64,000 nt of DNA, taken from Schistocerca nitens (Eukaryota; Arthropoda; Insecta; Orthoptera; Acrididae). A program made the position numbers and the translations under genes. The DNA lies in assembly GCF_023898315.1 (NCBI RefSeq), contig NC_064621.1:126974521-127038520 (forward strand), written 5' to 3'. This document shows positions 54,184 through 64,000 of this stretch, one piece after another (positions within the stretch are counted from its first letter, which is position 1; each line of letters opens with the position of its first letter). Below the pieces are notes generated by a model that saw only the letters and a program-made list of their open reading frames with translations, was not told where the DNA came from and searched no databases.

Positions 54184-54382
54184 AAATGGTTCAAATGGCT
54201 CTGAGCACTATGGGACTTAACTTCTATGGTCATCAGTCCCCTAGAACTTAGAACTACTTAAACCTAACTAACCTAAGGACATCACACACATCCATGCCCG
54301 AGGCAGGATTCGAACCTGCGACCGTAGCAGCCGCGCAGTTCCGGACTGACGTGCCCAGAACCGCTCGGCCACCGCTGCCGGC
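54184..54382 (-). mobile_element. tRNA-derived SINE (main family), right arm of palindrome
   Basis: Reverse copy with its tail facing the left SINE. The tail and body halves are almost identical to the left copy, while the heads differ more (for example gccggcagcggtggccgagc). No duplication found. Confidence 0.93.
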
Positions 54383-57300
54383 CCTGTGGCGGTCATGGTT
54401 GTCCGGATTCCACTGCTACTCTGTCCCGACTCCCTTGATCTCCGATCGCAACTCGGACCCACGACGACCTGGAAATACTAGCGGTCGCTTCAAAGATAAT
54501 ACGATAGTGCTCTTATCCATACACGCTGCTGCTGCCACTCACGGGAAGGCTAGCCAGCAACTTAGTGACGCCAGTAAATGGAATAAGCAACGAGCGACAG
54601 TTCCGTAAACAGAAGCTCTCAAGCAAGAAACGGCATGAACACGAGCCACGCACTGCTCAATGTTAGATCACAACATATACAAAATCACACTGCCCCATAG
54701 TAGAGCCAATCTGGAACTGAAGAATTATTTGAAATTTGAGAAATTATTTCAGTATTAAATATAAATGTGACCTAAAACATATAAATAAGAGAAATGTTTT
54801 GGAGACACACTGGTTGACACAGACTGTGTCAGGGTACCTTGCTGTCCTCCTTAGAAGACCAGCGATGGGAAACAGTCATTGCTGCTGCAGGTCCACATGC
54901 TCTCTTGGGACACCCCGAAGTACCGATGTGCAGATGAAGAATAATTACGCTGTCCTGTAGTGAACACACATGAAAAACTTTTGTGAGATGGAGTGAGAAA
55001 TAGTTTTTTGTAACGGGAACTACGGTCCTATGAATATCGAAAGCCAAATTTATGGTCAGATGTGGAGATCTGTATGTTGCAGATGGAAGGGGAACCTAAA
55101 GCTTAGCCTTCGAAAAGCCTTAGACACGGTCAGACATTCAGACACGTAGCTCTCACAAAAAACATTGTCTACTGACGTAAATACTTCGAATAATGGTTCA
55201 TGTAAACGTTTTGCCACATAAAGAGCACAACAGTGCCAGAGGGAAGCTGCCTCATTGAGTGAGGAGAGAGGCAGGAAAAGCGAGGAGTAAGTTTTTTTCA
55301 GACGAGAATAGTAGAGCAGAGTACCTTGGTTATCCAAGTAACACACAGGCCATAGAAGGGGACACAAGATTTCTAAGGATAATTATGATTGTTTGGAGCT
55401 AAGAAGATTTGGGGCACAACCAATCAGATTAAGCTTATACCGAAAAAAGCGCGGCATAGCGAAGTTTCCTTATCAGATGCAGTCACACAGAAATCACTGC
55501 AACTCATAGTTTATCTGGTAACTTCTATTTACGGCTACAATTCTAAATCTGCTATCTTTGTCACCTTTAGCCACCAGCTGATCTGATGCATTTGGATGCC
55601 TTAGAAAATATTCAGGCCATACAACACTCAGCTGTAGGCGAGGGCCCCTGATGCTGCCACTGACTGATGACACATACATCAGTTACCGACAGCTACGTTA
55701 TGGAGAGGCCAAGCCACTTCCACTTGAGACATAGGGAGTTTCGAGTTGATTCATAATATAACCATCTCAGAGCCTCACTCTGAAGATTTTGCCTTGTGAA
55801 GTTATGAACAGTTTGCTTCCAAAATCTACCCACATGTGACATTTTATCTTCAATAGTCCTCCATGTTCCCTTCAGTAATTCTACACTAAATTACATTAAG
55901 CACTTTCATGAAAGTTACTACTTACATGATTATTCTCAGTTACCCCCCCCCCCCCCTCTCCCTCATTATCACATAAATTCGTTAGGTTTCTGTTGCCACA
56001 GGTTGCCATTACTAAATGTTCATTAAGGAGTAGCCATATGTAGCCACTATTATGTATGTGAATTAAGTATTTAAAGATTCATTTCGTATGAATTGTGAAA
56101 TGTCCAACATTTGATATGCAAATAAATGCAAACAGAATATGTGTTTCACTACAGTACCCACAACACTACTATTTGAAATTGCACATTGACAATACTCTGA
56201 TTTTTACCCTGGGACGTAGTGGTGGAAACAGATAGGTCTATATGCCGATCGATATCCGAAGGCAAAGCGTTACCACCTGACCCACCAATGTAGTGACATC
56301 CTTGAAGATTGTGGTACGCAGATGATTTGGTATTATCGATGCAGGTAGGCTAATACAGAGACTTGCACACCTGTAGTCACTGTCTAAGTAAACTGCATGT
56401 TCTGAGAAGTAGATTCATTGGGCTATGGAGTCTGACCAACCGTTGACCTAGTTCATTCTGACACTGTTAATTGCAGAGATATTCTCTTTGTGAGTTAAAT
56501 GAATCCATACTGCCTATCTTGAATAATTTTGTTGATACAGAATTTTTATGAAACTGATAGATTTTGGCTATCAGCCACCGTATGTCCTCTAACTTAAAGT
56601 TACTTCCTTTTAACTGTATGTACCACACAGAGCTTCTTTTTCGAGTTACGGTGTTTGTACGGAACTGAGAGATTTTGGCCATCAGAGTAATGTGAATGTG
56701 CGCAATCCTGTTGCTATAACTGGAGCAAGGTAGAGGTAACAAGCAGATGTATGAAAGCTTTCTGGCCTTAAGTGACTCATGTTTTTATACTTTTGCATGT
56801 TGTATTACAAATTTGTGGAGAATACCGACGTGCAACTTCCTGGTACTCCGCAAGTGTTCTCTAGCTCCCATCACGCATTCATTTTAGTCAGATCACTGTA
56901 GATGAATTACTGCCTATATCCTTTGCGTCTGGCTTGTGCATGAGTCTAATTCTGATGCGAGTTTCGGTCCCCAACACCTGATAAATCAAGCTGCATCTCA
57001 TTAATTCACAACCCAGCTATTTCATTGCTATGTATTGAAAAATGTTAAGTCACTGTCAGATTCATACTGAATTTTGTATCGGAAGTTTGTGAGACATTGA
57101 GAGGCTCTCTCGAGTAGACGTAATTAATCTGTACCACATCCAAGTAACTTTGAAATGCGTAATATATTATCACAACTTCCCTGTTGCAATCACTTCTTTA
57201 TGTAACCCCAAAAGGCTTCCTGCAGTATAACGTAATCGTTTTAAAACTGAATTCGATAAATTTCCAAAACAAGACGAGTTTATTAAACTAATATTGACTC

Positions 57301-58607
57301 CCTACTAATAATTCATTCATGCTGCAGTGGAAGACATAAATGAAACTCAGTTAATGTCTCGACTGGGTACGACTGTCACATAATACAGATGTAGCTCTCA
57401 TAGGAGATCGGTGCTAAAATACACTGAACGTAAGGTTCCAGCGCCACGCTCTAATGAAACGCTCGTTACCCCACATGAGGATTTGCAAGCTCTCGTGCAG
57501 ATAAAACGAAACACGGGTTTATAACAGCGCACTTAGGTTATTGTTACATGAATGTTTCACCGAGTGCCAACGGTGCCATTACGGATATGAACATGCTGTA
57601 TTAATAGATTTGTACGAAGTTAATGTGTGTTCATCCTGGAGCCGCTCCTGCTGTTTAATGCTGTGTGCTTCCATAAACTACTGCGCTAACGTAGGCTGAT
57701 TCCCCTAAACAACATAGTGCCGATACATTTCTGTAAGAGGCGGAAAATATATTGCAGACCTACACTGAAATGTACGAGGAGAAATAGTAAGTTTAATCGA
57801 AATGAAAAAGTGTTCTCTTTAAGCTAAAAATGGCCTAATTTTTCGACGCCGACCCCATTTATGTTTTTCATAACATATCATAATTAGACAAAAAAATATG
57901 TTAATGTTATTTATGTGCAATTTGCGAAAATAGCAAACTAATGTTGGACGACAGATGTATTTAAAAGTGCTAAAACCTGAATCAACCGTAAGTAGACTAC
58001 TAATCCAAGTATGAAACTTCCCCGTTGTTAGACCAACATCAAGGCGAATTGATGTAATTTTGATTGATTATTTTGCTTGTAATGGTAATAATTACATCAG
58101 ATATTAAATGTACATGGTTTAATTTCTATAGTCTGTCTTTCTTGCCAACTCAGATTCCCTAACATATAACTGCGTGCATTTGTGCTTTTGTGTCTGTGTA
58201 GCATTGGTTGTAAAAGAGAAAATGAAAGTCTTTTATGCAGGACTACAAATTTAAAAACCAGTTTCTAGGCTTTTGTGAACACCGATTTATTGCGTGAAGA
58301 ATTATCTGAGTACAGTTCCCGAAACTGTGTTGGCCGCCTGATAGGTATACTTTTCTTAAACAACAGAAACATCGCTCCTCAGTTGCATTAATTACGAAGA
58401 GCATGGGCCTGAAACATCTCAACTCGGTCAAAGTACTTTCGGTAAGCATATTCTACAAATTATCCATCTTTGGTTGCAGCAACATCTTTATTGGTAATAT
58501 GTTTCCATCCTGCTGCCACAGAGACATGGTATTTGCGTAGTATTTGTCAGTTGTTGTTTTACGTTTGCAAGATAGTCAAAGAGAACAATCTCTTTCGAAT
58601 CCTTGAC
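54383..58607. other. Unassigned, mostly AT-rich DNA
   Basis: No coding family or repeat recognised. A run of about 14 C is at about 55945-55959. Short frames show no motif. Confidence 0.5.
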
Positions 58608-58900
58608 AAGGCTGCCTCTGTGAAGTAGTGGTCTGTGTTATTGGCTTGTGACGCGGAAGTTCCCGGTTCGATTCACAGCAACACCTAAGGCTTTGTTTTA
58701 TAGAGGTCTAGAATGGAATAATCCATTTGGCCTAAGGATATAAGAGAAGCGGCTGGAATACCAGATCAGTATTAATTTGCACGCAACCTGCCGAAGGGGT
58801 GGCATATTGAAAGTCTGGGAGCCCCACGGGACACTATCTACATTGGTAAACTGCTATCCCGGAACACAGTACGAGTTGCAGGTTGGCTAACTAATGGCTT
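58608..58900 (+). mobile_element. tRNA-related SINE-like sequence, degraded
   Basis: The head 'ggctgcctctgtgaagtagt' is followed by B box 'cccggttcgattcacag', as in a tRNA gene lacking a proper cloverleaf. A body 'tagaggtctagaatggaata' and 'ggcctaaggatat' follows. The 3' end and duplications are not defined, so the family is uncertain. Confidence 0.45.
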
Positions 58901-61900
58901 CCAGGGGCAAAATAATTTGACTTCCAATATTTCGTTCAATTACTTACAGAATTTAAAAAATTAAAATGCTGTCATAATTTGCTCATTAAGATATATAATC
59001 TTATGTTAAAACTTTGAAACAGTAAGATTAGTATATTATTAAAAAACGACGTGTTTGTCTTGAGGCAGTATAAATGATGTAGCGTAAATAGCAGGACTAC
59101 ATTCAAACAGTACATGAGAACATGAGCACATAGCATCTTTCAGCAATCTTCACACATAATTTCAAACCATTACGAAACTTTCTGCTCGCTGGCACCGCCC
59201 ACAAAATGGTGAAAGTAAAGAAGTTTATTGATTACCACGTTTTTACTGTTCGTGCAGTCAAGCTTCATCATCAGGTATGACACTTTAATTTATTACTTCT
59301 TTACTATCAACTATATTCGCTACGTAGTTTGTAGAAAGTATTCTGATGTACTACTGACTGCACCTGCATCATTGTACAACAAATAGTTAAGGCGATACGA
59401 CGTAACGGTCATTCAGGTGCGTGATACGTCAGCTTATGTTTAAAATTGCGAACAGTAAAACTTCAACATCATGCATGACGCTTTGATTCATTACTTCTTT
59501 ACTATTACATTCGCAACGCACTTCGAAGTCAGTATCTACATTGATCACTAAACGTATCTGTAAAATTATATAATTGTACGGCACATAGTTTAGTAGATAT
59601 GACGAAATAAGTATTGAAATGAGAGGTAACCTATCTTTTGCTTTAAACGAAGCGGTAGTAACCAAGAGTGGTTTAATCCAGTGTGTCATAATGAGAGTAC
59701 TTAGCGACTTCCAGAAACTTTGAGAATAACTTCAATAATGTAAATTTTTTCTCTCTTACATGCTTAAACTTTAAAATTTAACATGTTAATTCATTCGTGA
59801 AATAATCACCCTTACAAGAATCGTAGATCCACAGGTATTCCAGAAAACACTGGACTTAAGCATTCTGGCAGACGAAACTGAAGCTTGCCCACCCACCATT
59901 ATGCTTTCGTTTCCGGCCTGAAGTTCTTGACGCACGTATCACCAACAGTTACCCAAACCGACACACAGAACCAATAGGATTGTTTTTCAAAACGGCAAAA
60001 ACACTGGTAAAACTTTAAGTTTCACATCTGTTTTTGGGAAAAATTCAGAAATTGCCAGAAACACTCAGTTACTCATTCGTGAAAATGTAGCAGACTGTAA
60101 CTTCCTTTCTGATATGACAGTTGCGTCAGAAATAACATGCATCTTTACTCTTTGACATATTGTGCAATCACTCTATGTTTTCAAACATGGTTGGGGTTGT
60201 AGATCATTCCCGTGGTTCACCTTCAAAGGAAGTATGGAGTGTTTTAGTTCCGCTATCTACGTTTAAGTTGCCTCAAATGCAGCAGCGGGAGTCTCATACA
60301 GTTTGACCAAATTTGTATGTTCTATTGCTGGACCATCCAAAGAAAAGTCTTTTTATGACGGTAAGGTATTTCTTTTTACATGTCTGAGGACGCACTATGC
60401 AACTATTGTATGTACGTGACAAACTATTCCAATGATCAAACTTATCCTAAAATTCAGTTTTGCGCATAATATACCGAAAAAAATGCCATTTTTTGGACAC
60501 AGTTTGTGTAACAAGGCAAGGAATGTCCTCTTAGTTTTTAAAATATCTTTTAGAGCTAGCATATATTCGTGATGCATTGTTTATTTGAGATGTCAATAAG
60601 ATTTTGCCCTCAGTGCAGCACCATAACGATATTAATCTTCTGTGAACGTACACGTGATACTTTCTTGTTCTTTTTTCGTGGTATTGAGACATATAGTCCA
60701 AAGTTATTATGTTTCGAATAAAAGCAGTTCTACTATTGTGGATTGCTTTTGTATTCATTACGTTCTCTTTACTGTTAATTCTGTGTTAGGTGATCTGTCC
60801 ACTCAAATTAACTGTTCTAAGTTCTCCTTGATTACAGCCAGAACGGCAAAGTCATTTATAAATGTTATCGTTAATATAAGTCTCCCACGACTTTTATCTC
60901 ATTCTGAAGTCCGTCTTTGAGAACTTGGCTACCTCTTCTAGGTGAGAGAAGCGGAATGTTATCAGGTCACTAGCAGTCGCCCAGATGTCTCGCGAATTAC
61001 CGGTGTCAGGCATTTTGGAGCTCATTTTGGCCACTGATCTCTCTATGAATCAGGGATGAGACATTAATACTGGCCGCTCGCTGCGTAATGGAATATGGAT
61101 TGCAGGGCTTAGCCTTCCGCCGCTACGACTGCACAGCTACAGCTGCGAGCGGTGGCGTTTGGGAAACAGACTACGTGCAGCAACAGTCTTCTGCAAGTGA
61201 CACCGTTGTTATTTCGTGCTGTTGGTGAACTATGACGCTTATATCTACCTGATCCCTCACTAATACAGAAAAAGCATTTTGTATTACATTTTTACAGATC
61301 TGATCAGATGGTGGAATTCTTGAGAGGGAAGTGACTTTGAAATATGAAAAGGTCTACAGTCGCCTTATGGAGTGTAACAGGTATTTATTACATGAAAAAA
61401 TGGATTCCAACAGAAGAAGAAAGATTAGGAAGTCTAACTTCTGATAACACCTAACATAAAGAATACTAAAGTCTTTTATACGTAACATATAACGGGTTTG
61501 AAAACGCAAATGTTACTGTGCAGTTTGAGAGCCATTCAACAAATAAGATCAGAATCTACGACTAGATTAATAAATGTATATGAAAATAAGAATAAAATAG
61601 GAAGGGGTGTATTAACACTATTAAGCGAGCAAAGCTCAGAGGAAAGACATGGAAACTCTTAAGCTGCAAGAATCCTTGGTCCACGGTAACAAAAAATATA
61701 TTCTCATGCCATATGACTAAATGTCTAAGCGCTTAACAGTCCTTAGTGGAATGATGTGGCAGTAAATGAGGAGGAAGCTCTAAATTCGGAAGGAATTTTT
61801 GCGCATTTCAAATTATGTAGGAAATATATGGAATTACAGAGGTAATTGTTATAGTAAACTAATGTAGATAACTATGGTGTCCGTAGCCGATGGCGTTAAT

Positions 61901-62230
61901 ACACGTCACTTTCTACTGATTACAAATATAGCATTTGCTAAGAGGTTGGAAAGGCTAATACTGTACCTAGGGAATACTGTAACTTGCTCAAAGACGTTTA
62001 AAGAGTGAATATTAAACGAAGACAGTATTAGACATCACTGTTACCTAATACTTGACTGTGTTTGGAAATGGTTGTCTATAAGTCAGGTATGGAAGAAGGC
62101 TTTAGAAAACGAGCAAAAATATGTTAAATATTGGGACTGAAAGTGCGGAAAGACGGAATTGTTAGCAAGCGAGGAGCTGAGAGTGGTAAGATGCCAGGCC
62201 ACGAAAAAACGTAACATGTCATTCGGAAAA
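58901..62230. other. Unassigned AT-rich DNA
   Basis: No gene. About 59255-59275 ('agcttcatcatcaggtatga') resembles Penelope-like 3' end sequence, but it is too short to assign. Confidence 0.5.
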
Positions 62231-63531
62231 AAGATTTATTTAACAACTACCTGAGAACCCGGCATTGCCCAGGCATGTATTTATTCCAGTCTTCTATAAT
62301 TCCATCTCGTCCTTCCCCCTCTCTGCCCATCTTCTTCATCCCCTCTCTGTCAATGTCTAAAACCTTTGTCTCTGTTCATGTCTTCCATCCACCACTCTGT
62401 GTCGATTTCATCCTGCCCTACTCTCTGTCCGCCTCTTCCTCCCCCTCTCTCTGTCAATCTGCTCCCCTTCCTTGTGTCCACTGCTCCTTCCTCTTCTGTC
62501 CACCTCCTCGTTCCCCCCTCTAATTCCATCTCTTCCACCCCCTCTGTCTGTCTATCTACTCCTCTCTCTTTCCCCCTCCTTGTCTCTCTGTCGGTCTCCA
62601 TCTTTCCCTATCTGTGCCGATCTCCTCCTTTCCTCCTTGCTGTTTGTCCACCTTTTCCCCCTTCTTCTCCTCTCTACGTTATCACGCTCAACCAGATAAG
62701 ATTCTTTCCATATCATAACCAATGTCTGTACCAAATTTGACTGAAATCATTCCATTGATTGAAGATGAGCTTATTACCCTTGGTTTTGCCTCTGTACGCA
62801 CATGTCAATCATATCACACGTATAGTTAACTTATTTTACACGTATTTCTACACATAATTCAATTGTATCTCTACAATGTAGACCAGCAGTTTGATTTTCA
62901 CGCAACTCAATTTTAATGATGGCATATCTAGTGCAATAATATATTTATCTAGATACATACAGCAGCATATATGAATACTGTTTGCAAAATGTGTTGCATA
63001 CAGAATTAGTAAAGTCGTCGTAAACAATGCTGCATTTTTTCACGCTATCTGTATTTGACACCATATATAGTGTAATATGTGCCTTCAATAATATATTTTT
63101 GTAGGTACATTCTGTGGCAGTTGTGAATACTGTCTGCGAAATGTGTGGGGAATAGAGTTAGTAGTAAAGAAATAATAAATGAAAACATGCTACTATGTGT
63201 GACGGTAGTACTACATGAACAGAGAAATTGTATGAAGCAATAAACTTTTTGTCTTTCTTCATTTCGAAGCTCAGCGAGAAAAAGTTTCGTTGAGGTTTGA
63301 AATTATGTGCAAAGTTTGTTGCAGGTCTCGAGGTACTTTAATTCTCAAACAGTGGATGACCAAAGTAAGAGTATAAGCACATTGTGGGACACACTGCTAT
63401 GTCACTCCCATCCCTTTGACAGATGGGTGGTTCTTAACCCCACAGCGATAATTTCCAGCTAATAAGTGATATATGTACCAAATTTGGTTTAAATCGATGC
63501 ATTGGTTTAAGAGGAGTAATGGAACATACAT
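62231..63531 (+). repeat. Decayed interspersed repeat with CT-rich minisatellite
   Basis: Starts near aagatttatttaacaactac and 'gaacccggcattgcccaggc', then about 400 bp (62290-62690) of imperfect ctctgtcc/cctcctcc repeats. The motif 'gtaccaaatttg' with 'gaaat' or 'taaat' occurs twice (about 62730 and 63477), and the end is an 'aacatacatac' tail. It looks like one repeat family with a duplicated 3' end. Class unknown. Confidence 0.45.
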
Positions 63532-63533
63532 AC

Positions 63534-64000
63534 AGGGTGTTTCAAAAATGACCGGTATACTTCAAACGGCAATAAAAACTAAACGAGCAGCGATAGAAAT
63601 ACACCGTTTGTTGCAATATGCTTGGGACAACAGTACATTTTCAGGCGGACAAACTTTCGAAATTACAGTAGTTACAATTTTCAACAACAGATGGCGCTGC
63701 AAGTGATGTGAAAGATATAGAAGATAACGCAGTCTGTGGGTGCGCCATTCTGTACGTCGTCTTTCTGCTGTAAGCGTGTGCTGTTCACAACGTGCAAGTG
63801 TGCTGTAGACAACATGGTTTAATCCTTAGAACAGAGGATTTTTCTGGTGTTGGGATTCCACCGCCTAGAACACAGTGTTGTTGCAACAAGACGAAGTTTT
63901 CAACGGAGGTTTAATGTAACCAAAGGACCGAAAAGCGATACAATAAAGGATCTGTTTGAAAAATTTCAACGGACCGGGAACGTGACGGATGAACGTGCTG
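63534..64000 (+). mobile_element. Tc1/mariner-superfamily transposon, cut by window end
   Basis: The left end cagggtgtttcaaaaatgac follows TA (63532-63533) at the tail of the preceding repeat. A leader of about 280 bp precedes the transposase ATG. The terminal bases caggg match the DD41D element at 30714. The right end is outside the window. Confidence 0.7.
63813..64000 (+). pseudogene. Transposase N-terminus, partial
   Basis: The ATG at 63813 is followed by an in-frame TAA at codon 3. After it the frame reads 'SLEQRIFLVLGFHRLEHSVV', 'TRRSFQRRFNVTKGPKSDTI' and 'LFEKFQRTGNVTDERA' to the edge. The order of helix, 'R.F..R', 'T I...F...G.V.D' matches the DNA-binding N-terminus of the DD41D enzyme at 31022-32059 ('HVITKFRETGSVHDRA'). 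The catalytic part is outside the window. Confidence 0.65.

Noticed and set aside
62366..62740. 124-codon Ser/Pro-rich frame that looks like a low-complexity protein
   Set aside because: A CT-rich minisatellite read in frame. Other frames of both strands are equally open.

Overview
The window looks like eukaryotic, very repeat-rich, AT-leaning intergenic or intronic DNA from a large insect genome. The mixture of tRNA-headed SINEs, mariner, Tc1, DD41D, piggyBac, Penelope-like, CR1/Jockey-type and RTE-type elements, together with the SINE sequences themselves, best fits an acridid grasshopper of the Schistocerca type. That species call is from memory of the repeat families and was not searched. 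I found no convincing host protein-coding gene, no rRNA or genuine tRNA gene, no CRISPR array and no bacterial or plasmid-like operon. Almost every long open frame belongs to a transposable element or is a chance frame across a repeat.

Layout: 0-7.5 kb is mostly unassigned DNA with the tail of an LTR at the left edge, a decayed Tc1 transposase (3.1-3.6 kb) and a decayed LINE split by a SINE (6.2-7.1 kb). A Tc1 element at 7.5-9.35 kb carries a SINE and a solo LTR, followed by a CpG-rich stretch (9.5-10.0 kb). A 5'-truncated CR1/Jockey-like LINE lies at 11.9-13.2 kb and two head-to-head Penelope-like ends at 13.8-15.6 kb. From 16.28 to 28.52 kb is one Gypsy-type LTR retrotransposon (two LTRs, PBS, gag, integrase, PPT) that received at least eight later insertions: two mariners, an RTE-like LINE, a CR1-like LINE, a Tc1, a TTAA-target DNA transposon and two SINEs. 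Beyond it are SINE clusters (28.9-30.1 kb), a DD41D transposon with a nearly intact transposase (30.7-32.4 kb), a repeat bounded by 155-bp direct repeats (33.3-34.3 kb), and a piggyBac (35.24-39.48 kb) cut by two LINE copies in opposite orientations. Penelope-like fragments lie at 40.2-44.7 kb, followed by a long CT/CA/TA microsatellite and a threefold tandem repeat that contains a SINE. A SINE nested in another SINE-like repeat is at 47.7-48.4 kb, a (TA)n-cored hairpin at 51.5 kb, a tail-to-tail SINE palindrome at 53.9-54.4 kb, sparse AT-rich DNA at 54.4-62.2 kb, and the start of another DD41D-like element runs off the right edge.

The genes here do not form a pathway. They record successive transposition. 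The best-preserved coding sequences are the mariner transposase at 18.45-19.48 kb (D, D34D residues all present) and the DD41D transposase at 31.0-32.06 kb (one nonsense codon, all three catalytic Asp present). I did not find a clearly new biological system. The most informative observations are structural: the nested tower, modular SINE heads on one shared body, and several inverted or tandem duplications that include repeats.
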